Source: Dermatophagoides farinae (taxonomy: Eukaryota > Arthropoda > Arachnida > Sarcoptiformes > Pyroglyphidae). Taken from it: 64,000 bases of DNA. Every line of letters begins with the position of its first letter. Within the stretch, counting starts at the first letter, position 1. Under the pieces are notes generated by a model that made no database searches, was not told where the DNA came from, and saw only the letters and a list, made by a program, of their open reading frames with translations. A program made the translations under genes and the position numbers. The DNA lies in the NCBI RefSeq assembly GCF_024713945.1, contig NC_134679.1, positions 6,701,001-6,765,000 of the forward strand, read 5' to 3'. Below, one piece after another: positions 43,081 to 55,136 of this stretch.

Positions 43081-43494
43081 TTGATTGATTTGATTAGTGA
43101 AAATCAATCAGAAGTGGTGGATATCAATTCATTTGTAAAAGTTGGAGAAAAACAACAGGAAAAAGTAGATGAAAAAGTAAATGAAAAATCATATGATTTA
43201 ATCGGTGTACGGACGAATGACGTTATTGACAATAAATCTGGAGTTGTTACTGGGACAGGGGAGCATAATATGAATGATTGTGATGATCTAACTTGGGACT
43301 GTACTTCATTTGAATATTATCGTAATCGTTTTAAACGTCGCATGTTACAACAAATTGTTCTGAGTAACTTTTTTATCGTAAAAAGGATCGAATCATATAA
43401 ACTGGAAGCGGACTGGCTTACAAAATCCTTGGCACCAGATAAGCACGAAAATGTTCGAGATCATTATTGGCATAAGGGGAGTGTTGAAATGTAA
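43081..43494 (+). pseudogene. Copia-like pol C-terminal fragment (tentative)
   Basis: A 137-codon open frame. The end, KLEADWLTKSLAPDKHENVR, resembles the conserved AD-x-x-TK-x-L-x-x-x-K end of Copia RNase H; the N-terminal 100 residues are acidic and not recognised. It lies directly upstream of the helicase pseudogene. Confidence 0.35.
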
Positions 43495-43614
43495 TTAATT
43501 ACGAATATGCCAACAATGATTATTAGAATTGTATGGAACAATAGTTCCATGTACTGTATTAATATGTGAATGATTTAGAACAGAAATATACTTTTAAATG
43601 ACCTTTGCTTCGAA

Positions 43615-46169
43615 ATGGATTTATTCGATGTTTTTGATTTGGATCAAAAATCCAATGATATTGAAAAAAGTAATGATAATGGTGAAAAAAAATTGATGAC
43701 CACCGACGAAGATGTTGACAACGGTTTGATCGACAAATCAATCAAAGATGTGAAACGTAACAAAGATAATGATGAAAATCTTCTAATCACTTCAATGATA
43801 GATGAATGGACCATAACACCTGATGATACAGATGATCATGATGATGAAAATTTGGGTCAGTATTATGCAAATTTTACTGCTCGTGTCGCAATTCATAAAC
43901 TGGAAACACAAGGATCGTGTGTACATGAAGTGGTCATTCATGACGATTTGGAATATGTGCCTCTTCGAGATCATAGTGGAAATCCTATTTATATGCCTGC
44001 TAAATCATATAAATTCCCATTGGATTCATTTCAAAAAGAAGCAATCCTTTGTATTGAAAATAATCAAAGCGTTTTGGTTTCGGCACATACTTCGGCTGGT
44101 AAAACGGTTGTTGCCGAATATGCCATTGCATCTTCATTGTGAAAACGAAAACGTGTTATCTACACAACACCAATCAAAGCATTGAGTAATCAAAAATATC
44201 GCGAATTTAAAGATGAATTTGAAGATGTAGGATTAATCACTGGCGATGTGACAATCAATCAGAATGCCACTTGTTTGATTATGACCACAGAAATTCTACG
44301 TTTAATGTTATTTCGTAGGAAGGAAATTATACGTCAAGTCGGATGGGTTATTTTCGATGAAATTCATTATATGCGTGACCGAGAACGTGGTGTTATCTGG
44401 GAAGAGACCATCATTCTTCTTCCCGACACTGTCCATTATGTTTTCCTATCCGCTACTATACCGAATGCAAGACAATTTGCCGAATGGATAGCTTATCTAC
44501 ATCATCAAAGTTGTCATATTGTCTATACAGATTTTCGTCCAACACCATTAAAACATTATATCTATCCAGCTGGTGGTGGTGGTGATGAACTTTATTTGGT
44601 ATTGGATGAACAAAATAATTTTAGTGAAGAAAATTTCAATACAGCCATGAATGTGTTGAAAAATTCATCATCCAAAGTTGTTGATCCGAGTTGTATCAAA
44701 ATTATCCCTATAATCATGAAACGAAATCTGGCACCAGTTATTCTATTTTGTTTTAGCCGTAAACAATGCGAACGTTATGCACTTGAAATTAGCATTCTTA
44801 ATCTGGATTATAATTCAGCCGAAGAAAAAACATTAGTCGAAGAAGTATTCAACAATGCAACCGATAAACTTAGTGATGAAGATAAAAAATTACCACAAGT
44901 ACAGCAAATATTACCACTTCTTAAACGTGGTGTTGGCATCCATCACAGTGGTCTTTTGCCATTGATCAAAGAAATGATTGAAATTTTATTCGGTAAAAGT
45001 CTTATTAAGGTATTGTTTGCCACTGAAACAATTGGCATGGGTTTGAATATGCCTGCTCGAACGGTTGTATTCACTAGTGTACGAAAATTTGATGGTAGAA
45101 ATTCGCGATTTCTAACTTCAAGTGAATACATTCAGATGAGTGGCCGTGCTGGTCGTCGTGGTTTCGATGAACGTGGTATAGTTATATGCCAAATTGATAA
45201 AAAAAATAGTCCAATTCTGGTTGAACAAATGATTTGTGGTAAACCGGAAACATTGAATTCAGCATTCCATTTAACATACAATATGGTTTTAAACCTATCG
45301 CGTGTTGAACAAGTGAATCCAGAATACATTCTCAAACATAGTTTTTTTTCAATTTCAACAATATCTGGAATATCATAAGCTCGATGAAAGTAAGTTTTAA
45401 TTGATTTTTGATATTTTTTAAATTATTTTAAAATTTTTTCAGATCTCTCTCATTATTATAAAGAATTTCTCAATATCGGCAAACAAATTGAATTTTTTGA
45501 GGAAGAACTTTGTCGTAATGAAAAAAAAAATAAAAACCATAAACATAATTCAACAATATAAACGAATTAAATTGGATATTGAAAATGAAATGAGACAAAC
45601 GAAAGAAATGATGAAAAAGATCACAAGTTCATCACTGATTGATGAATTGAAATGTCGTAAACGTGTACTACGTCGTTTAGATTATTGTACACCGGAAGAT
45701 GTCATCCTAATTAAAGGACGAGTTGCCTCTGAAATTACTGGGTTTGTATATGATTCTGTGATGATGTTTGTTTTTGAATTTGTTTTCCATTTCTTTTTTT
45801 TGTTACAGTGCTGATGAATTATTATTGACCGAAATGTTATTCGATGGATTTTTCAATGATTTAAATGTGTACCAGATTGCCGCATTATTAAGTTGTATGG
45901 TTTTCGAAGAGAAAACAGAAATTCTACCTAAATTGAGCGAAGAATTATCTAAACCATTGAAAACGATGCAAGAATTTGCGAAAAAAATTGCAACCGTCTC
46001 AAAGGAAACAAAATTAGAAATCGATGAAAAAGTTTATATAGAAAAATTTCGACCAAATCTTATGGATGTTATTTATTCATGGACAAAAGGAAAATCATTT
46101 TCAGAAATATCTAAAATGACCGATGCATTCGAAGGGTCAATAATACGTTGTATGCGACAAATATCTTAG
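43615..46169 (+). pseudogene. MTR4: MTR4 (SKIV2L2) exosome RNA helicase pseudogene
   Basis: Exons about 43615-45389, 45443-45741 and 45809-46169. The N-terminus starts MDLFDVFDL; the helicase core has [20 protein letters not shown] (Walker A), [34 protein letters not shown] (DEIH), [47 protein letters not shown] and [13 protein letters not shown]. Lesions: in-frame TGA at 44140-44142 (codon 176) just after motif I; a +1 slip in a T8 run near 45345; loss of most of the arch/KOW insert; and a stop after EGSIIRCMRQ that removes the last helical segment. The ratchet-helix part (DELKCRKRVLRRL, ADELLLTEMLFDGFFNDLN) is preserved. MTR4 normally feeds RNA to the nuclear exosome. Introns are kept, so this is a decayed segmental copy. 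Confidence 0.9.
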
Positions 46170-47434
46170 GTTTGGCTAAGAAGGATAAACGTATTATAAT
46201 GATGATGATGTGTTAGATGTGTTAGGTTGGATTTGCCATTTTATCGATTCCAAAATTTCTTTCGATTTTTCATCATACACAGTATCAAGTAATATATACC
46301 TGTCTGCATCAATTTTTATTTTTTTCTTGTTCGACAAATCAACAATTTTCGTCAATTCTTCATTTTATTAAATGATGGCCTCATTCAATTTATGTGTTTT
46401 CACAATTAAATCAGTATTCGAAAACGTATTATTTTTAATACCTTTGTGACATTCGGTAATTTTTTCCTTAATTTCGATTTAATGGTTTCTAGAAAATCCA
46501 ATCGTGTGATGATTTTTGCTTCTTGTTCAATATCATTATCAAGCCATTTTATTTATATATTATTGTCGCTGCAATTTTTTATTTTTTCATAATTTATTTT
46601 GACGATAATTATTTCAATGTTGAGATTTTCACGCAAACTTGATAATGTGGCTCTTTTATCAAATTATTCGACGTTACACACAACATTCACAAGTAAAATT
46701 ATCGTACTTTATTATTCTTTTTAGATTAGCTTTTATAATAAATTTGAAATTCATAATTTATTTTGTTTTCACAATCGTATGTTCAAATGCCACATTACCA
46801 TTTTAGTAATGTATCATTTGTTGTATTCATGATAGGATGTTTTTACATTTATTAAAATTTCCATATCGATGTTTTCTGATGTTTCTCACATCCTTTGATG
46901 ATTGGACCTTTAATGATTAATTTTGATATCCATTTTTGTGATTGTTATGATTTCCATAACATTTGTATTTCAATTAAATTTTACAACACTTATTAATATA
47001 TTTGTACCATTCAGAATGGACATTTAACTTTAGCTGTAGCTGGCAATTGATTTGTCATTCTCTCTATTTTGTTCGTTTCAGGTTGGATTTTTCTTTCTCT
47101 ACTTATGAACACCCGAGTTACGAATATTCAGACTTACTAACAAATGAATTCAAGTTCGTAATGAACCACATTTAAAACCGCAATCAATCACTTTTTAATT
47201 TATTAATTTTATTTTCATATAACAATGACAATTTTTTTTACCTGCGCCTTAATTTGTACACACTTAAAAAATTTTACTCCCTCTTACGTTATGCGTAAAA
47301 TTTTTTTTGGACAAGGGGCGACGAAATTTTTTTTTTTGCACAAGGGCGCCCAACAGCCACGGCTCGGCGCTGATGCTATTTATATAATCATATTGATATC
47401 TTCTTTATCTTTATCTTTATCTTTATTCATGTAG
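46170..47434. other. Non-coding with traces of repeats
   Basis: 46215-46255 has a degenerate 42-bp satellite unit (GTTAGGTTGGATTTGCC). 47300-47375 (AAGGGCGCCCAACAGCC, CACGGCTCGGCGCTG) is GC-rich and looks like a transposon terminus. The rest is AT-rich with no recognisable coding sequence. Confidence 0.4.
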
Positions 47435-47684
47435 CCCGGGCTCCAGGTTCTTCGGATGAAGAATCACCGAATTCATTGAAATTGAGTAACAATCGTTATT
47501 TAACCGTTTCGGAATTCAAGAATAAAGTTGATATACGTGTATATTATCGCAATGATGAAGATGGTGAACAAAAACCAGGAAAAAAGGCACCAGTTTATCG
47601 AAGGATGAATGGAAAAAAATTGTATCCAACATGGATATGATGAAAAAAAAGATTAAAAATCAAGGTGATTCAGATTCAGAATGA
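47435..47684 (+). pseudogene. SUB1: PC4/SUB1 transcriptional coactivator, 3' exon with frameshift
   Basis: After an acceptor (TTCATGTAG) the frame encodes APGSSDEESPNSL, then NNRYLTVSEFKNKVDIRVYY and GEQKPGKK, the single-stranded-DNA-binding fold of PC4. One A is missing from an A-run at about 47581, after which the correct homology (SLSKDEWKKIVSNMDMMKKK, ending SDSDSE-like GDSDSE) continues in the next frame to a stop at 47684. An AATAAA lies near 47758. The 5' exon(s) with the serine/lysine-rich domain are not seen. A single homopolymer slip could be a sequencing error, but the missing 5' exon argues for a fragment. Confidence 0.8.
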
Positions 47685-50600
47685 ATGAATCCATGAATGA
47701 CAAATTGTCTCATTGTTTTGTAATCATTACATTAACAACAATATATGAAAATCATTTAATAAAGTATTTATTCATTTTTATGTGTTTAATAAATATTTTA
47801 AAGATATGAACTGGCTACCAAAACAAGGTCACGTTTTATCAATTTGCTTGCTTCCGAGAATTTGTTCTCCAAATCAATGTTACCAATCACTTTTGATGCT
47901 TGAAATATTCATGATGGATATATCCACACATATTTTTGAATTTTCTTTCTGAACACTTTCTCCACTGACATTTTAAAATTTTCCCATCTTTTTGGGGTGG
48001 TATGAATGTTAATGCCCTTTGGCATTTGATATTAACCCATTAATGCCCAATGGAGGAACCTAATGGTCATTTTGGTAAATCCAATTTTCCTACGAAATCG
48101 AAGGTTACGAGAATTGATATTCGATTCGAACCTACGTTCCAAATGGAATTTGGATTACCATGACAACATTGGTTTTTGGTTATTTAAATTTAAAAATAAC
48201 CCAATTTCATCATCATCCGTTTATTCTAGAATAACGGCCTTATTAGTGGGATTTTGTTATTTCAATTTTTAACAAAATTGCATTTTTTTTCTCATCATCA
48301 TCATCACCATATCATAAATAAATACAAAATTGAAATCACTTCTATTATCATTATCATCATCATCACTTCTATTATGAGGCTTGTTTGTGAGTAACTGCAA
48401 CTTTTACACTCGCCAAGTGCTTGCACTGTGTATAAACTTTGCATTTAATGCGGCGAAGCTGAGCCGGCTTGTTTAATAAAGCCGTCCATAGAGGGCAGCA
48501 TATTTGATTTACATCAATGTTTTTCGATTTTTTTTTCGGACACTGAAAATTTTTTTGTTTTCTTTTTGCTGCTTGACTATATTTATTGAACCGTAATAAT
48601 AAAAAAGAAAAACTTTGATGACAAAAAAAAATCGAAAACAACATCTTCAGAAGCTCTAATGTGCAAAAAATTTCTCAACTGCCACCAAGATATAGTGGTC
48701 GATACAACGATCGTTTTGTTTTTGGTTACATCAAAAACATGTAAAAGCGAGAGAAAAAAATCATTGCGACCGGCTAACTTGACCCTAATCGAGACAAAAA
48801 GACAAAAAAGAATCATTTTCGGATTCAATATTTGCTTGTTCGTATATTTATCGTCCTTCAACATCATTTTTCCATTGCCGTGAAATGAAAAATATAATAA
48901 ATCACAAGTAAATCGTGAATGAACTAAACAAGATCTGTTTATGGATCTATGGCCATTTTCAGTGTCAATAACTATCTATTTATCTGTGTTTGTACCATAG
49001 TCAATGTTTTTGTTGTGTCTCTATTGGCCCGAATCGTTTACAATACACACAAACATCTGATTTTATCTATCAATGGTGGCTATTCGTTGATAAGAAAAAA
49101 AATAAAGAAGAAGAAACGAAAACGAAATTCTCTAAGCAAAGAAAAGCTGAAAATGAAATTAATGATTCTTTTTTCCAATTTTTTTTTTCATCATCCAGCA
49201 TTTTACGATGAGAAAAGAATCGTTTTTCTTATTGTAATAGTTGGATTCACAAACCAGAAAAAAGAAAGAAAAAAAACCCGTAGACGAATTTTCAAACACA
49301 ACATTCGATTCGATTGAAATTGGAGAAAAAAAGGTTCGTAATATTTTGTTTGCTTATCATCAAACTGATCTTTTGTTTTTTTTCGTTTTCTTTATCAGAA
49401 ATTCGCAATGTGATCGTCATCATCGTTGTTATATGATTCGTGATGATTGAAAATTAATAGATTTTCTTCGATAATCGTCATCATCAGTGTCATCATTTTT
49501 TTCTCATCTTTAAAAAAATCATCACTACTAAACAACCATATCTATACATTTAGCAAAGAGTTTCATTTCACTTTTTTTTCCATTTTGTTCGTTCGGGTTT
49601 CAAATGGATAAAATATTGTCACAGAAAAAAATAATAATCATCATCATCAAACGAAGAGACAACAACAAAAAAAGATAAATGAAAAATTCTTTTCCCGAAT
49701 CAGAAAGAAAAACAAAAAACGGATGAAAAGTTTTTTTCATCAATCCATCAAGGATCCTGTTACCGGAAAACTTTGTAAGTGAATGAATGAAATTTCGATT
49801 CTCATAAGTTAAATTCAATCTGATTTCCCCATGTCTGCTGCTGCTTCTGCTGCTATACGATTTGTATCCAGAAGAAGAATATATTATCCTTGTGCTTTTC
49901 GATACTTTTTTTCTGGTGATAATTTGAAATTAAAATTACTTGTAACAACAACAACAAAAAGTTTTTAGTCAACTAATAATGATGATCCAACAGAAAACCA
50001 ACCAATCATAAGTTGGTTGATTAAATTAATTAATTACGACAGCAACAGCAACAATAACGACAACAACAACAACGAATCATGAAAAAAACAAAAATTTGTA
50101 CAATTCTATGAAAGTGACAAAAAAAAACAAACTGAAAAAAGTTTCCCATCAACACCATCATCAAATTAAACCTGGATCATCAATTAATTCAGGTCAAAAA
50201 AAGAACAAAAAAACCTAAATTTTACTTACAAAAAAAAAATTGTTTGAATGAATTCCAATTGTACTGGAAAAATCTAACAGTAATGAAAAAAAAGACAAGA
50301 ATTTCATAGAACAAAAATCCATTGATGATGATCATTTAGTCGAATGACCCATAAGGTACGTGTCCAGAATTTTGTTTTTTTTTCTCTACTGATGAATGAT
50401 AATAAACATCATTTTTTTTCTCTCTTTCTCTATCAATCCGCAAATTGTGACAAAATTGCCTACACACAAAAAAATCTATAATTGGCCATAATAATCTACG
50501 GTGATGATGAAACTTTTGGTTTTCTGGAAGATCCTACCATGAAAGGAAAAAATTATTTATTAAATTAACAAATTCAATCAACGAGGAAAAAAAAATGAGA

Positions 50601-53600
50601 AAAAACTGATAGTGTGACATTGTTCTTTCCATTATTATTACCATTGTCCACACACACTGGTCTTTAATTTGATATAATTATATTCTTGCTTGTGGCCGTT
50701 GTTGTTCACACAACTAACTAGAGAGAAAGTCATCCGAATGAAAAAATAATTCCCCATCATTGATTGTGGTTGTAATGATGATGATGATGATGATAATAGT
50801 AGTAGTGAGCCAACAATGTTGTGGCCATATAAACTTGGTTAATTTTGTTGATTGAAATCAAATCTATTATTTGAAGAAGAGAATGGTGGAAAAAATACAC
50901 AAAATTCATTTCATTTTCAATTCGACAATTCAATCCATCCATCTAATATATGAAGACGAAAAACAAAGTCTCAAATTGTTCACTCATCCATAATTATAGC
51001 GGAAAAGTGTAAATTTTGGAACCTACTCACAACGGAACTGAAATACAGAACAAGGACATCAATGAAAAGAAAAATGAACTGGAAAATCAAAAACAAAAAA
51101 AAATTTTTTTTAGACATTTTGCCCAAATTGGATAATGTACAAATGTGTTTGTGATCACAAACACACACACACCTACATATGAAAGGTATGAAAATTGAAT
51201 TTTTACGATAATGATGATTGTCAATGACAGATTATTTTTAATAGAAAGCTGTTGATAACGAAAAATCTCTGAAAAAATTTACTTTTTCAATTTCGAATAA
51301 ATATGTGTGTGTGTGTGTGTGTCAACCGAACGAACAAACGAAGAATAATCATTAAGGTGAGTTTTCGAAAATTTTTTCTTTACCTCCGAAAAAAAGTTTC
51401 TTTCATTTTCTAAGCTTTTATTTCCAATCAAGTTTTTCTTTCTTTCTTTCTTGATAACACAAAAGACATCCGTCTTTTTTTCTTGGTTGACGGATGTATT
51501 TCCGTTGTCACTGATATTTTTTTTTTATATTCAAGCACGAAAATAAAAGCCATAATTTTACCTATTTTTTCCATAATAGAATGCAATAATGGAATAACGG
51601 GTATCATACCATTGCCGGCGAGAATGAGATAGCGATAAAATCAAAAAAAATTCAACTGGAACCATATATATGAATATTAAGCGAAAAAAACTATTCGATA
51701 ATGACTGATCGGAAAAAAGGAAGAAAAAATCGATTCACAAAGGTGGACGACTTGGAAAAATTCAAATGGAAATTCATCATAACGGAAGAAAAAAAAATGA
51801 TAAAAATAATTGACTATGAGAGCGAAGAAGAATTTATGTAAATCATCATCATCACGGTCGTCATTCTATTACGAAATAACATTCTATATTTTTTTCCTAC
51901 AATCAAGCTAAATTCATTTCCATTATCATCATAATCATTGTTGATGATTGACGATGACAAAAACGACGATTATCACCTCTTTTCATCATCACCATCTCTC
52001 TCTCTCTCTCTCTCTCTTTCTTGGTTATACTACAGAAGATGATCGCAATTGATGAAGTGATGATGGAATCAACAAAAAAAAACAACTTTATTTTAAATGG
52101 AAATCATAATGATAATGATAATGATGAAAATGAATCGGACGAATAAATAATTTTTTTTTTCATTTTACCATCATCATCATCTTCCATTTTCAAGAGAAAA
52201 AGTATTACATTCCTAATAGTTTTTTTTTGTTGTTCCAACAACAAAAAAAAATTGTCATTTCAAACGGCTACGATGATTATGATGATGACGATGACGATGA
52301 TGACAATAAATTTATGAATCACTGAATTGTCGCCATCATTATCATCATCGTCAACAACGAAGACGACAACGGTAATGTGAAAATGTAGAAAATGGATTTG
52401 TCAACAAGATTTTTGAAAATGATATATTCGTTATATATCATCACATATACAATGTAGAAAATATTGTTTTGAACAACAACAACAAAAAATGATATTCTTT
52501 TCTATATTCAAAAAACCACCCACCCTCGTCTATCCCTTGTGACATAAATACACAGTGATGATGAATATATTGTTGTTACATAAGAATCGTATCATTTTTT
52601 TTATTCTTCCTGCCCATCTTGCGTTTATATGTTGAATTGAGATTTAGAGAGAATGATATTCTCTATATGTGTGTGTGTGAATGGATCGAACATTTACTTT
52701 TTTTTCTGTTTGTTTGTTTGTTCCATCATCAAGACCATCATCATCATCATTATTATGACATTGGCATTTAAAGTTCCATATAACTAAGGACTTGAATGAA
52801 ATGCGATGATGATGACAATCAAGCCAGGGCCTGACTTGCATCAATGTTATGAATGAATTGTGAATGCAAAACAAAACCAAAAAAAAAAAAAAAGACTGAA
52901 CTGATTTGTTGATTTATATGATGATTCAGAAAAAAATGAATGAATGAATGTTCGTGTATCATTTTTATAATTCGACACATTTGGACATTCACATTCACAC
53001 AAAGATGCATGAAATAAATGTTTTTTTTTTGGCCAATGTTTGATCAGTGAATTGGCAACGAAATAAAAAAAAATCTTGCTTTGGCATCAATATTGATGAT
53101 GATGGAATAAATTGTGAAACAACTGTGATGATGATGATGATGACATGAAAAAGCGTAGTAGAAATGGTGTAACATTAAAAACGAAAAAAAAAATTCTTAT
53201 CGATGTTCAACTTCTGTTTTAAACATTATTTTTCTTTTCACTTTTTTTTCTCCAAAGGTCTACCATGTGTGTTTGTGTGTGTTTCAGAAGTTTTTTCTTT
53301 CTTTAAAAAAAAAATGTTTGAATTTTCAACTTTTTTTTTGGCGGCTTGTCTCTCTCTCTTTTTTTTGGTGATCTTTTTTTTCTTGCTTTTTTTGATTCCA
53401 TAGTTGTCATCGTCATCATCATCATCTTGTTTTTTGACTTTTAAGGTCGTTAAGTTTTTTTTCAGAGTTCGAATTCGAATTTAAATGAATTTATGTCGTT
53501 TTTTTTGTTGGTTGGTTTGGTGAAAAAAAAAGAAGATGATGATGAAGGCAAAGTCGTCAACAAACGCACAACATAAAGTGAACATTAATGTTTCTCTTTC

Positions 53601-55136
53601 TCTAGTTTTTTTTTTGATTCGATCGAACGATCAAACATTCGAAACACGAATGAGCGAACCGTGCGAGTAAAAATAGAAACGGGAATTTTTTTTGTTTTGT
53701 TTTCATTTCATCTGGAACATTATACCGGAGGGGGGAGGGAGAAATGAGATATATAACTATCAATCTCCAAAAGGATAGATGGATGGATGGCCTATTTGAA
53801 ACGATTAACGTGATATCATCATCATCATTTTCATCATCCAATGAAAAATGTGAATTTATCGCAATTTTTTTCTGTTTGAGAAAAAAGACAAATAAAAACC
53901 TCAAAACATGATCAACAACGGCGACAAAACAATAATGAAATATCCGGAAAAAAAGTTTTGCTTCTTAAATTTATCAATTTGTTTGAGAATAAAGATGAAA
54001 AACATGAAGAAAATAATAAAAAAAAATTCATCAAACATTCTCTTCTATCTATGCTGCTGCTTTTTCTGCGAAAACAAATATGATATTCGTGACAATCTGT
54101 AAATGACGAGGATGAAAAAAAACCAACAACAACAACAACAACCCCACCACCAATACACATAATGATATAATGTGTAACAACATAATGACGATGATGATGA
54201 TTATAGAACAACAACAAACAAACAAACACAACAATAACGAAAAACGATCAATAGATTCAATTTTTTTTTCCGAAAAATTTTCTGTAAGTATTCTTCATGT
54301 ATTATATAGTGATTCTACAGTGATTCTAAATAATCTCTGCCAAAATAAATGCATGCACGAATGAATGCTGGTTGTAGGATAGAGGAAAAAAAACGAAAAA
54401 TTGCAAACGATTCACGAATATCGAAAATTGAATTAAACAAGAATAAAAATAATGAAAATTTACCTTGATACACACAAATAGACATTATTACTTTATTATT
54501 CTGTTTAAATTCAATTACCATCATCATAGCGACAGTGTATTGTATCGAATCGAATCGAATGTCGATATATTTGTCCAACAAAAAAAAACAGAATTTTTTT
54601 TTCATTTTCAAACCGGTAAAAAGTGAATCGTTTTTTTTCCTATCTTTCTATAGGAGAAAATAAACTTTTCTAAAATATAGCAAATTGCAACGCGGGCGTA
54701 TTATAAAGTCACAAAATGACAAGAAAAAAAAACTTTTTTTTTCTTTTCCATTCATTCTTGTCATTTGTTGTTGTTCAACTAACTCAATAATTTAATTCAA
54801 TTGAAATGTAAAAAAATAGAAAGAGAAAGAGAAAAAAAAAACAGAAACCATGTAAGTTTTTTTTGTTTGTTTGTTCCAAACGGATAAGAATCGACTGGAT
54901 GTCATTATCTCGTTTGTAATATGTGTGCAACAACCATATTATATTGACAATTTGATGGTAACACACACACACAGAGAGAAAGAGAGAAAAAAAAGGAAAT
55001 AATTGAAAAATTGGACCACAATGGAAACTTGACTTGTTTGTTTGGATTTTTTTTCCGGTTGATACTGTAGCTGTTATTGTGCGAGATCCAAAATGTAAAA
55101 ACAATTCGTACAAGGGATCATCGTTATCATCCAACA
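47685..55136. other. 7.4-kb region without a supported gene
   Basis: AT-rich with many CAT/ATG, CAA/TTG, CT and CA microsatellites, e.g. (CT)n at 51995-52015 and (GAT)n near 50775. A GC-richer stretch at 48370-48510 could be an old SINE-like repeat. Open frames here are short and of low complexity. Regulatory DNA or untranslated exons cannot be excluded. Confidence 0.5.

Noticed and set aside
48063-48272. 69-codon frame downstream of the PC4 fragment
   Set aside because: No recognisable domain and no splice or start context that sets it apart from chance.
53203-53403. Phe-rich frame in the gene-poor region
   Set aside because: It arises from T-runs; the composition is not protein-like.
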